A stretch of 64,000 bases of DNA, from the NCBI GenBank assembly GCA_945870425.1, contig CAMBSD010000001.1:62001-126000 (forward strand), in the 5' to 3' direction. This document shows positions 18,481 to 26,736 of the stretch, piece after piece. Numbering within the stretch: position 1 is the first letter of the stretch; each line of letters begins with the position of its first letter. Made by a program: the position numbers and the translations under genes. This stretch comes from Chitinophaga pinensis (GTDB lineage Bacteria > Bacteroidota > Bacteroidia > UKL13-3). Under the pieces are notes generated by a model. That model ran no database searches, was not told the DNA's origin, and worked only from the letters and a program-made list of their open reading frames with translations.

Positions 18481-19596
18481 ATGAAGAAGCTAAAAATAAT
18501 AATAAGTGGAGGAGGAACTGGAGGTCATATCTATCCAGCCATAGCGGTTGCTCAAGCATTACAAAAACGACTTAACAACCATGTTGAGTTTCTATTTGTG
18601 GGTGCGAGTGATAGAATGGAAATGGAGAAAGTGCCCAAAGCAGGCTATCCAATCGTGGGCTTATGGATAAGTGGATTACAAAGAAGCTTATCTACTAAAA
18701 ACTTACTCTTCCCTTTCAAAGTAATAAACAGTGTTTTTAAATCATTAGGCATTTTGAAAAGCTTCAAACCTGATGTGGCTATTGGATTTGGAGGTTATGC
18801 TAGTGGAGCCATGCTTTACGCATCCACCATGAAAAAAATCCCTTCTTTAATACATGAACAAAATTCATACGCAGGTATTACGAATAAAATATTAAAAAAT
18901 AGGGTGAACACTATTTGTGTGGCATATGATGGTATGGAAAGATTTTTCCCATCAAACAAAATTATAAAAACAGGCAATCCCATCAGGCAGGATTTGCTTG
19001 ATATTTCGGGTAAAAGGGCAGAGGCCATTTCATTCTTTAAATTGGATGCTAGCAAAAAAACAATTCTGATCATTGGAGGAAGTCTTGGCGCAAGAACCAT
19101 AAATGAAAGTATTTTCGAAGGTATTGATAAACTCAAAGAAGCCGAGGTGAATGTAATTTGGCAAACAGGTAAGAACTTTGACAGTTCAAAGTTGACCATT
19201 CACAGTTCACATTCAGAAACACTGTCGACTATCAATATTCAACAATTCATTTATGAAATGGATTTAGCCTACGCAGCTGCGGATATCGTTATTTCTCGAG
19301 CAGGAGCTTTATCTATTGCAGAGTTGGCACAAGTAAATAAACCCGTGATATTAGTACCATCACCTAATGTATCTGAAGACCATCAAACCAAAAATGCGAT
19401 AGCATTGGTTGATAAACAAGCTGCGATTTTGGTAAAAGATATAGATGCAAAAAGTAAGTTAATAGATGAGTTGTTAGCATTAATAAATGATGAACAAAAG
19501 CAAAATGAACTGATTAATAATATCAGTCGCTTTGCCATACCAGATGCGGCAGAGAGGATTGTGGATGAGGTACTGGCTATATGTGCGCATAGGTAA
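18481..19596 (+). CDS. murG: UDP-GlcNAc: lipid I GlcNAc-transferase MurG
   Basis: A 371-residue GT28 enzyme, peripheral on the inner membrane, making lipid II from lipid I. The N-terminal acceptor site motif is SGGGTGGHIYPAIAVAQAL; later marks are GFGGYASGAMLY, HEQNSYAGITN, TGNPIRQD, IIGGSLGARTIN and the donor-site ISRAGALSIAELA. A stretch at about 234-252 (FDSSKLTIHSSHSETLSTI) replaces a short, variable linker. Its DNA (19180-19211) resembles the dispersed CAGTTCA/GTTGAC words found between genes, so a repeat may have entered the gene. The 3' end also runs into ATGTG words. Confidence 0.95.
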   Translation: MKKLKIIISGGGTGGHIYPAIAVAQALQKRLNNHVEFLFVGASDRMEMEKVPKAGYPIVGLWISGLQRSLSTKNLLFPFKVINSVFKSLGILKSFKPDVAIGFGGYASGAMLYASTMKKIPSLIHEQNSYAGITNKILKNRVNTICVAYDGMERFFPSNKIIKTGNPIRQDLLDISGKRAEAISFFKLDASKKTILIIGGSLGARTINESIFEGIDKLKEAEVNVIWQTGKNFDSSKLTIHSSHSETLSTINIQQFIYEMDLAYAAADIVISRAGALSIAELAQVNKPVILVPSPNVSEDHQTKNAIALVDKQAAILVKDIDAKSKLIDELLALINDEQKQNELINNISRFAIPDAAERIVDEVLAICAHR

Positions 19597-19670
19597 ATGT
19601 GCAGATGTGGGAATGTGAAAATGTGTGAGTGTTAAACTAGTTGTCATTCTGAGCGGAGTCGAAGAATGAT
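19578..19670 (+). repeat. ATGTG iterons and GAGCGGAGTCGAAG hairpin between murG and murC
   Basis: A run of ATGTG-type words begins in the last codons of murG. It is followed by GTCATTCTGAGCGGAGTCGAAGAATGAT split here as a hairpin (19643-19670, stem TCATTCT/AGAATGA). This is the clearest copy of the dispersed hairpin in the window. Confidence 0.7.
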
Positions 19671-19685
19671 TAGGAAATAAATGAA

Positions 19686-21068
19686 ATGAATTTTAAAAAT
19701 ATAAAATACGCGTATTTCCTTGGTATTGGGGGCATTGGAATGAGTGCCATAGCTCGCTATTTCAATCACCTTGGTATAAAGGTGATGGGATATGATAAAA
19801 CCGAAACCAATCTCACCAAGCAATTGGTAGCTGAAGGAATAGATATACATTACGAAGATTTAGCAGATAAAATCTCTATCAACCATCAACTATCAACCGA
19901 CAACTGTTTGGTAATACTAACTCCAGCAATTCCTTCCAATCACCAAGAATGGGAATGGTTTAAAAACAATGAATTCAATATCCTAAAACGTTCACAAGTA
20001 TTAGGACTAATTAGTGAGCAAAGCAAAACGTTGGGTGTGGCTGGTACACATGGAAAAACAACTACCTCTACCCTATTGGCTCATATACTCAAACAAAGTC
20101 ATGTAGATTGCAACGCATTCCTTGGAGGAATATCAAGCAATTACAATACAAATTTGCTTTTGAATGAAAAGTCGAATGAGAATATTGAACAATCTATAAT
20201 GGTTGTGGAAGCAGACGAATTTGATCGTTCTTTCTTAACGCTACATCCATTTATTTCTATCATTACCTCAACGGATGCTGACCATTTAGATATCTATGGG
20301 GAGCATGATGAACTGAAAAAATCTTTTCTAGATTATGCAAATAGACTTGTAGAAGGCGGTACCCTTATTATTAAAAAGGAATTGGATTTAATAGCTAACC
20401 TTAGTGTACCCTATATCACCTACTCAACAAAATCAGAAGCAGGTGCTTATGCATCCAACATACAAATCATAAAGGGCAATTATCATTTTGATTTAACCTT
20501 TAAAGAACAAACAATATCTGGTCTACAACTAGGTATTCCTGGCCTACATAATGTTGAAAATGCAGTGGCTGCCTCGGCTGCTTGTTTGCTTTTAGGTGTA
20601 ACCGAAGATGAACTTCGCGCTGCACTGCTTAGTTTTAAAGGTGTTAAACGCAGGTTTGAATACATTATCAAATCAGATAATCAAATATTTATTGATGACT
20701 ATGCACATCATCCTGAGGAGTTAAGAGCCATTATTTCTTCAGTAAAAAATATGTATCCTGACGAAAAGGTATGCGTTGCCTTTCAACCTCATCTTTTTAC
20801 GCGTACCCGCGACTTTGTGGATGGCTTTGCAGAATGCCTTTCTATTGCAGACGAAGTGTATTTATTAGACATTTATCCAGCCAGAGAGCTACCTATTGAA
20901 GGTATAACATCCAAGATTATCTATGATAAGATAACGAGCAAAAAACACTTAGTGGGCAGACAAGAACTCTTGGACATGTTAGGACAATCAAAGCCGAAGG
21001 TATTTTGCACACTAGGCGCAGGTGACATTGATTTACTAGTGCAACCCATCAAGGATATCCTATCGTAA
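19686..21068 (+). CDS. murC: UDP-MurNAc: L-alanine ligase MurC
   Basis: A 460-residue cytoplasmic Mur ligase, the first of the amino acid-adding enzymes. It opens YFLGIGGIGMSAIARYF (Rossmann nucleotide fold), has the P-loop GVAGTHGKTTTSTLLAH (about 117-133), then EADEFDRSFL, STDADHLDIYG and the C-terminal DDYAHHPEEL. A variable stretch near residues 61-77 (ISINHQLSTDNCLVIL) is encoded by DNA made of the CAACTATCAAC/GACAACT words seen as dispersed repeats. The ftsQ ATG lies three bases after its stop; ddl, which often sits here, is absent. Confidence 0.96.
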   Translation: MNFKNIKYAYFLGIGGIGMSAIARYFNHLGIKVMGYDKTETNLTKQLVAEGIDIHYEDLADKISINHQLSTDNCLVILTPAIPSNHQEWEWFKNNEFNILKRSQVLGLISEQSKTLGVAGTHGKTTTSTLLAHILKQSHVDCNAFLGGISSNYNTNLLLNEKSNENIEQSIMVVEADEFDRSFLTLHPFISIITSTDADHLDIYGEHDELKKSFLDYANRLVEGGTLIIKKELDLIANLSVPYITYSTKSEAGAYASNIQIIKGNYHFDLTFKEQTISGLQLGIPGLHNVENAVAASAACLLLGVTEDELRAALLSFKGVKRRFEYIIKSDNQIFIDDYAHHPEELRAIISSVKNMYPDEKVCVAFQPHLFTRTRDFVDGFAECLSIADEVYLLDIYPARELPIEGITSKIIYDKITSKKHLVGRQELLDMLGQSKPKVFCTLGAGDIDLLVQPIKDILS

Positions 21069-21071
21069 TAA

Positions 21072-21863
21072 ATGAAACTATTTAATGATAAAACCCTGCG
21101 CATCATAAAGAAAATCGGAATACTATTATTCTGGTCTTCCATGCTATGCAGTATGCTGATATCATTAATCTATGTCAATCGAAATTTAGATGACAAAGAA
21201 ATAGAGAAGGTAAACATCAAAATCATTCCTGAAAATGTGCAATTCTTCAATAGACAAAAAGTACTTGAAGAAATCAGAAAAACAGGTCTCAACAGAAACA
21301 TAGTTGGAAGCACTGCGGACGAAATTGATGCCGATAACATGGAACTGAAACTACTAACTAACAGGTACATCCGAAATGCCAAAGTATATCATGACATGAT
21401 GGGCAATCTGAACATAAAAATCGAACAAAGAGAGCCACTATTGCGGGTTTACAGGTTCGACAACAGTTCATTTTATATCGACAAAACTGGAATTAAAGTA
21501 CCTCTTTCAATGCAATTTACCAGTAGGGTTTTGGTGGCCAATGGCAATATTTTCGAAAGGTACAAAAACCACGATAGCGTGTACTCATATATAGGACACC
21601 AATTGTACAAAATTGCTTCATATGTTGATAAACACGAATTCTGGAAAGCACAAATAGAGCAGATATTTGTAACAAGGGATAATGAGTTTATATTGATACC
21701 AAAAGTGGGTAATCACATCATCCTTTTTGGAAATGCGGAAGAAGGCGATGAGAAGTTTGAAAAATTGTTCGTTTTCTATAAAGAAGGCTTAAACAGAGTA
21801 GGTTGGAACAAATATTCGAGCATCAATATCAAGTACAAAGGACAAGTAATTTGTAAGAAATAA
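21072..21863 (+). CDS. ftsQ: Cell division protein FtsQ/DivIB
   Basis: A 263-residue bitopic protein: a short cytoplasmic tail, one membrane segment (about 13-34, KIGILLFWSSMLCSMLISLIY divided by charged flanks) and a periplasmic POTRA-like then beta domain. FtsQ joins FtsL and FtsB and brings late divisome proteins to the septum. Conservation is low. The call uses topology, the pattern KVNIKIIPENVQFFNRQKV followed by NLNIKIEQREPLLRV, and the murC-ftsQ-ftsA order. ftsA starts 13 bases downstream. Confidence 0.88.
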   Translation: MKLFNDKTLRIIKKIGILLFWSSMLCSMLISLIYVNRNLDDKEIEKVNIKIIPENVQFFNRQKVLEEIRKTGLNRNIVGSTADEIDADNMELKLLTNRYIRNAKVYHDMMGNLNIKIEQREPLLRVYRFDNSSFYIDKTGIKVPLSMQFTSRVLVANGNIFERYKNHDSVYSYIGHQLYKIASYVDKHEFWKAQIEQIFVTRDNEFILIPKVGNHIILFGNAEEGDEKFEKLFVFYKEGLNRVGWNKYSSINIKYKGQVICKK

Positions 21864-21876
21864 ATTATAAAAAAAA

Positions 21877-23211
21877 ATGCAAAACGATGCAGTAATAGTT
21901 GGCTTAGATATCGGAACCACAAAGGTTTGTGCCATTGTTGGTAAACGTAACGAGTTTGGCAAAATAGAAGTGTTGGGCATGGGCAAAGCTGAAAGCTTAG
22001 GCGTGATTAGAGGAGAGGTGCGCAACATCGACAAAACTGTAAAATCAATAAATGAGGCCATTGAGAGAGCAAAGCAATCAATGGAGAAAATAAATAATAT
22101 CCGTTTGGAGATTGCTAGCGTGCATGTGGGAATTGCTGGTCAACATATCAAAAGCCTTCAACACCGCAACAGCGTAAGTCGTCCTAACAATGATGACGAA
22201 ATTAGTTATGGTGATGTAGATAGACTTATCGAAGATACATTTAAATTGGCATTACCTCCGGGTGATAAGATTATTCATGTGTTACCTCAAGAGTATTCAG
22301 TAGATGATTTTGCAGATGTAATTGATCCTGTGGGTATGGCAGGTGTAAGACTTTCGGGCAACTTCCACATCATTACAGGAAATGTGGATGCTATCAAAAA
22401 TATTTATAAATGCGTTGACAGAGCTGGTTTAGATGTAGCAGGTTTGATTTTAGAGCCACTATCATCCGCTGATGCTGTAATTACTACAGAAGAAATGGAA
22501 GCGGGTGTTTGCTTAGTGGATATTGGAGGCGGAACAACGGATGTGGCCATCTTCAAAAACGGTGTTATCAGACATACAGCAGTTATTCCATTTGGAGGCA
22601 ATATCATCACAGAAGATATCGTTGAAGGATGTTCGGTATTGCGTAACCAAGCTGAATTACTTAAAGTGAAATTCGGTTCGGCATTGGCTGAAGAAAATAA
22701 AGAGAATGAGATTGTTTGTATCCCAGGATTTCACGGAAGACCAGCCAAAGAGGTTTCTGTAAGAAATCTTGCAAACGTAATTCAAGCTAGGGTTGAAGAG
22801 ATTTTCGAAGCTGTTTTATACGAAATAAAAAGTTCAGGATTAGAACGTAAGTTAAATGCAGGTATTGTTATAACTGGTGGTGGTTCTCAGTTGAATCACT
22901 TAGATAAATTAGTAGAATATGTAACGGGCTTCGATTCAAGAATAGGTTATGCCAATGAGCATTTAGCAAAAACTAAAATTGACGATATGAAAAGTCCCAT
23001 GTATGCCACAGGTGTAGGATTGGTGCTTAAAGGTTTTAGGGCATTGGAGGATGAAGAGAACAAAGGCAAAGTAAAAAACAAAGCTCCTGAATTGGCTGAG
23101 GCTAAACCAGCAAAACCTGGTGTAAAACTAGGAGGATTCTTAAACGATATAGTTAAAAAAGGTAAAGATTGGCTTTACGAAAAAGGAGACATGGAAGACT
23201 TTAGCGGTTAA
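21877..23211 (+). CDS. ftsA: Cell division protein FtsA
   Basis: A 444-residue actin-like ATPase that tethers FtsZ filaments to the membrane. ATP-site motifs are VGLDIGTTKVCAIVG (phosphate 1), LVDIGGGTTDVAIF (phosphate 2) and GIVITGGGSQLNHLD (adenosine). The SHS2 1C domain lies between about 85 and 165. The C-terminus (GGFLNDIVKKGKDWLYEKGD) is an amphipathic helix, the expected membrane-targeting sequence. A poly-A stretch just before the ATG makes the ribosome site weak by Shine-Dalgarno rules, as is common in Bacteroidota. Confidence 0.95.
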   Translation: MQNDAVIVGLDIGTTKVCAIVGKRNEFGKIEVLGMGKAESLGVIRGEVRNIDKTVKSINEAIERAKQSMEKINNIRLEIASVHVGIAGQHIKSLQHRNSVSRPNNDDEISYGDVDRLIEDTFKLALPPGDKIIHVLPQEYSVDDFADVIDPVGMAGVRLSGNFHIITGNVDAIKNIYKCVDRAGLDVAGLILEPLSSADAVITTEEMEAGVCLVDIGGGTTDVAIFKNGVIRHTAVIPFGGNIITEDIVEGCSVLRNQAELLKVKFGSALAEENKENEIVCIPGFHGRPAKEVSVRNLANVIQARVEEIFEAVLYEIKSSGLERKLNAGIVITGGGSQLNHLDKLVEYVTGFDSRIGYANEHLAKTKIDDMKSPMYATGVGLVLKGFRALEDEENKGKVKNKAPELAEAKPAKPGVKLGGFLNDIVKKGKDWLYEKGDMEDFSG

Positions 23212-23249
23212 TAACAATAAACAAGGCTTCGGCATTAAATGAATTAACA

Positions 23250-24902
23250 ATGGAATCAAAAATTAAATTCAACTTACCTAAAGAAAAATCATCTATTATT
23301 AAAGTAATAGGTGTTGGTGGAGGCGGTAGCAATGCTATCAACCATATGTTTGAACAAGGAATCAAAGGAGTTGATTTTATTGTTTGTAATACCGATTTGC
23401 AATCTCTTGAAGCAAGTCATATTTCAAACAAGATACAATTAGGTGCAAACCTAACACAAGGTTTGGGTGCTGGAGCAAATCCTGAAGTAGGTAAAAAAGC
23501 GGCAATGGAAACCATCGAGGATATTATTGATATGCTTGGGGTAAACACCAAAATGCTTTTTATTACAGCAGGAATGGGTGGAGGAACAGGTACAGGAGCA
23601 GCTCCTATTATCGCTAAAACCGCAAAAGAAATGGATATCTTAACCGTGGGTATTGTTACTACTCCATTTGGCTTTGAAGGAAAACGCAGAAAAGAATTTG
23701 CAAGCGAAGGCATCGAAAATCTTAAGCGTGCAGTTGATTGTTTGCTTATTATCAGCAACGATAAAATAAAAGACATGTATGGCAACTTGCCATTACGCGA
23801 AGCTTTCAGCCATGCCAATAATATATTAACTACTGCAGCTAAAGGTATTGCCGATATCATTACACAATCTGGTTATATCAACGTGGATTTTGAAGATGTG
23901 AAAACGGTAATGAAAGGTAGTGGTGTGGCATTGATGGGTAATGCAACTGCCGAAGGACCAGATAGAGCCTTGGTAGCTGTTAAAAATGCATTGGCTTCTC
24001 CCTTACTAAACGACAACCAAATCCTTGGTGCTAAAAATATTTTATTAAATATTTCATCTGGCAACAGTGAAGTATTGATGGAAGAAATTGGACAAATATC
24101 AGAATACATTCAAGAAGAAAGTGGCTTGAGTGCAGAGATGATATTTGGAACCAGCTTCGATGCTAGTTTGGGTGATAAAATATCTGTAACCCTTATCGCT
24201 ACTGGCTTTGAAAGTAAACCTCGCGAGAACAAAATTATTGTTGGTTCTACCGAAACGGGTTTTATTAAGCAAGACTTAGTAAAGCCTGTTACACCGGTAG
24301 TTAATCAAATACCAGTTTCAGAAAATCCAATAGATCAAGAACCTGTAAAAAAGGTATTGTTGGAAGATGTGGAAGCTGTAAAATCTATTGAAGAAAATCC
24401 TTCAGATATCAAATTCGAGTTGCGCATAGCTGCAGAAGAGGAAATGAACTACTTTGAAAACAATAGTATTCAAGAGCCTGAAATCAGTTTTGAAGCTGAG
24501 CCAGAAATCATGAATCTATACGAAGAAGAAGTAGAGGAAAGCAAAGAAGAACATGATATGATAAACATGGATATGCAAATATCAGAATCGTTTGAGTTGA
24601 AAACAGTGCCACAAAATGAAGAGATATTTAACAATGTGGTAGAGGATGAGGAACAAACCAAAAAAATTGAAAGACATATCCAACGTATCAAAGAATTGAA
24701 AAATTTAAATGTGACTATCAATTTCCCAGGTGGCATACGTGAGATGGAAAGAGAACCTGCTTACAAGCGCAGGAATAAAAAACTGGAAGATGTGCCACAC
24801 TCATCTGAGACACAAATATCGAGACTGAGTTTGTTTGAAGATGCCAGTGGCAAACCAGAATTAAAGAGCAACAACTCATTCTTACATGATAATGTTGATT
24901 AG
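23250..24902 (+). CDS. ftsZ: Cell division GTPase FtsZ
   Basis: A 550-residue tubulin-like GTPase that forms the Z-ring. The GTP-binding T4 loop GMGGGTGTGAAP lies near 108-119, with the N-terminal VIGVGGGGSNAINHM and the T7-region NVDFEDVKTVM. The core ends near residue 330. It is followed by a very long acidic linker (about 335-510, rich in E, with few hydrophobic residues) and a terminal LKSNNSFLHDNVD tail, which in Bacteroidota replaces the usual C-terminal peptide for FtsA/ZipA. Standard FtsZ is about 380-400 residues, so the linker is the source of the extra length. It is the last gene of the dcw cluster; a strong terminator follows. Confidence 0.96.
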   Translation: MESKIKFNLPKEKSSIIKVIGVGGGGSNAINHMFEQGIKGVDFIVCNTDLQSLEASHISNKIQLGANLTQGLGAGANPEVGKKAAMETIEDIIDMLGVNTKMLFITAGMGGGTGTGAAPIIAKTAKEMDILTVGIVTTPFGFEGKRRKEFASEGIENLKRAVDCLLIISNDKIKDMYGNLPLREAFSHANNILTTAAKGIADIITQSGYINVDFEDVKTVMKGSGVALMGNATAEGPDRALVAVKNALASPLLNDNQILGAKNILLNISSGNSEVLMEEIGQISEYIQEESGLSAEMIFGTSFDASLGDKISVTLIATGFESKPRENKIIVGSTETGFIKQDLVKPVTPVVNQIPVSENPIDQEPVKKVLLEDVEAVKSIEENPSDIKFELRIAAEEEMNYFENNSIQEPEISFEAEPEIMNLYEEEVEESKEEHDMINMDMQISESFELKTVPQNEEIFNNVVEDEEQTKKIERHIQRIKELKNLNVTINFPGGIREMEREPAYKRRNKKLEDVPHSSETQISRLSLFEDASGKPELKSNNSFLHDNVD

Positions 24903-24919
24903 TTTATAGTTATACAAAG

Positions 24920-24950
24920 AACTCTCTGCGAAGGCAGGGAGTTTTTTGTT
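24920..24950 (+). terminator. Rho-independent terminator after ftsZ
   Basis: AACTCTCTGC-GAAG-GCAGGGAGTT gives a 10-bp stem with one G-U pair and a four-base loop, followed by TTTTGTTTT. It lies 17 bases after the ftsZ stop and closes the dcw operon. Confidence 0.9.
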
Positions 24951-24966
24951 TTAATACAAACCCTAT

Positions 24967-25536
24967 ATGAAAATAGCCAAGTCGTATCAAAAAGATGTAT
25001 TCTGCCTTGAGGGTGATTGGAACAGCAATCTACTCAAGCAAAACAGTGTGATTGGGGCATTGGAGTTTTTGAAAATCAACCGAAAGATTGATTTCATACA
25101 TAGGCATTGCGGCACCAGAGAGAACTTGGCCTTCTATTTAAAACAATGGCAATTAAAACGCTACTCAAACTACAGCATCTGTTATTTGGCATTTCATGGC
25201 AAGCCACAGCAAATCATGATCAATAAAGAACCTGTTACGCTTGACGAATTAGCCGAAATGATGGGAAACCAATGCCATAATAAAATCATTCATTTGGGAA
25301 GCTGCCAAACACTAAATACCGACAAAAGACATATCAAAAGATTCCTACGAAAAACAAATGCACTTTGCGTTTGCGGATTTGAAGAAGAAATAAAATTTGT
25401 AGAAGGATCCGCATTCGACATTCTGTTGATTGATCTGTTTCAAGAGTTCTTAGATGTAAGCCGTGTTGAAGCCCATATTCAAAAATATTACAAGACCTTT
25501 GCTGAAAAATTGCAGTTTAAGTTGATACATTTATAA
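24967..25536 (+). CDS. Caspase/CHAT-like orphan protein (DUF6642-like)
   Basis: A 189-residue soluble protein with no signal peptide. It opens VFCLEGDWN and has a His in CYLAFHGKP (His77) and a Cys in IIHLGSCQTL (Cys113). These follow predicted beta-strands as the catalytic dyad does in caspase/CHAT (clan CD) folds. The layout resembles what I recall of DUF6642, whose function is not known to me. If active it would be a cysteine protease, but no substrate or partner gene is adjacent. It lies directly after the ftsZ terminator, and no promoter is evident in the 16 bases between, so low read-through expression or a promoter inside ftsZ is needed. Catalytic reading is inference. Confidence 0.65.
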   Translation: MKIAKSYQKDVFCLEGDWNSNLLKQNSVIGALEFLKINRKIDFIHRHCGTRENLAFYLKQWQLKRYSNYSICYLAFHGKPQQIMINKEPVTLDELAEMMGNQCHNKIIHLGSCQTLNTDKRHIKRFLRKTNALCVCGFEEEIKFVEGSAFDILLIDLFQEFLDVSRVEAHIQKYYKTFAEKLQFKLIHL

Positions 25537-25559
25537 AAAAACGTATGATGCAAAGCTAA

Positions 25560-25578
25560 AGGACGCCTGCAAGGGCAA
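25560..25578 (+). repeat. Second copy of a 19-bp dispersed repeat
   Basis: AGGACGCCTGCAAGGGCAA is identical to 17106-17124 in the murD-ftsW gap. Here only half of the palindrome is kept. Confidence 0.7.
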
Positions 25579-25725
25579 AAAATTTCTCTGCTCATTTAAA
25601 ATATTCCATGCAGTGTATTGGCATGTCTTACTCATCTATTGAAAATATATTTTATAAAGTCCTCCTCCCATCGAACTAAATCAAATAAATGATTTTATTA
25701 TCTTAGAATAGCTACAAAGTATTGC

Positions 25726-25733
25726 TATATTTG
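25726..25733 (+). promoter_or_regulatory. Possible -7 box for the K+ channel gene
   Basis: TATATTTG is an exact TAnnTTTG match 48 bases before the ATG. No clear -33 TTG at the right spacing is seen. Confidence 0.35.
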
Positions 25734-25781
25734 AATAGGCTTTAAATGGCTATTTTGACTAAAACTTAATCAGACAAGGAT

Positions 25782-26492
25782 ATGAGAAAGGTCCTAAGAA
25801 AATTGTTGCTGGGTAGCAATTCCGAAACTATCAAACCAAGCATCAGCCCTATACAGAGGCGGATAAACAATATTAAAGAAGTGTGGAACAACCACCACCA
25901 AGATGATAGTGGTATTGAAAAAATTTTTAGACTATTTCTATCTTCTTCTCAACTCCTTTTTCCGGGCATTTATCTAAAAACATTGGCAAGTAAAAAAGGC
26001 CACGAATACCAAGATTTGATTTTGGATTTGTTCGTACTTTTCAAAGTGGCCTTTCCTATTATAATTTTACTAAACAACGGGCAACATAATCCATATTTAC
26101 TTTATGTTTTGGTGTATTTTATGCTTGAAACCATTTTGTATATACCAACGTTGATTTTTGCTTCAGACTCCTTTTTACGACCAAGGTCCTATAAAAGATC
26201 CATACTGCTACTATTTTTAAACTATATGGAAATTGTGTTTACCTATAGTGTACTATATGCCAATGGAAGTTATATGAATAACGACTTTAGTCATTGGTTT
26301 GATGCTATCTATTTTAGCACGATTACAGCGTCTTCAATTGGATATGGAGATTATTTTCCGGTGACACCAATAGGTAAATTTTTAGTGAGCACACAAGCCT
26401 TATTGTCTGTATTTTTCATGGTGTTGTTCTTAAACTTTTTCTCAACCCGCATCAAATCTAAAGGCTATTTTGATCATGATAATGAGAATTAG
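25782..26492 (+). CDS. Potassium channel with C-terminal pore domain
   Basis: A 236-residue membrane protein. After a basic N-terminal region of about 80 residues there are hydrophobic segments near 83-97, 104-126, 141-161 and 196-215. The pore helix and selectivity filter TASSIGYGD (182-190) lie between the last two, matching the ion-channel-2 pore. The filter reads SIGYGD where TVGYGD is usual; V to I is tolerated in known K+ channels. Four-membrane-segment layout without an RCK domain means no cytoplasmic gating domain is visible. A hairpin terminator follows. The gene has no functional neighbour. Confidence 0.83.
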   Translation: MRKVLRKLLLGSNSETIKPSISPIQRRINNIKEVWNNHHQDDSGIEKIFRLFLSSSQLLFPGIYLKTLASKKGHEYQDLILDLFVLFKVAFPIIILLNNGQHNPYLLYVLVYFMLETILYIPTLIFASDSFLRPRSYKRSILLLFLNYMEIVFTYSVLYANGSYMNNDFSHWFDAIYFSTITASSIGYGDYFPVTPIGKFLVSTQALLSVFFMVLFLNFFSTRIKSKGYFDHDNEN

Positions 26493-26496
26493 GAGT

Positions 26497-26527
26497 TAAG
26501 TAATAGAAATATGTTTTCTATTGCTTA
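26497..26527 (+). terminator. Hairpin after the K+ channel gene
   Basis: TAAGTAATAGAAA and TTTCTATTGCTTA pair over 13 bp with one G-U, around the loop TATGT. AT-rich and without a long T-run, so termination is probable rather than sure. Confidence 0.55.
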
Positions 26528-26622
26528 TTAATCCTCTTACATCATTCATTATAATATTATTTTGTAGTCTTGGCCTATAGTTCGAAGTAGATGAAGTCAT
26601 CTGATTTCTGAGAGATTGCTTC

Positions 26623-26651
26623 ATCCCGTTCCGACAAATCTGAAACGGGAT
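26623..26651. repeat. Inverted repeat inside a dispersed element
   Basis: ATCCCGTT and AACGGGAT are perfect arms with 13 bases between. The flanks (GAGATTGCTTC... and TTCGCAAAGACG) look like halves of a dispersed Bacteroidota repeat interrupted by the palindrome. The rest of the 26493-26736 gap shows nothing else. Confidence 0.5.
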
Positions 26652-26736
26652 TCGCAAAGACGTTCAATTTTGAGAGACTAATAATAATTGAAACTCATAT
26701 GTTGAGATCAACATAAATCTGTCTGTCGGGTTATTG

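Noticed and set aside
23417-23860. 147-codon open frame opposite ftsZ
   Set aside because: Antisense to the conserved FtsZ core, with low-complexity Ser/Pro/Val-rich translation and no family resemblance.
24967-25536. Claim of a defence system around the CHAT-like protein
   Set aside because: No adapter, nucleotide cyclase, nuclease or TPR partner gene is adjacent; only the single protein can be supported.
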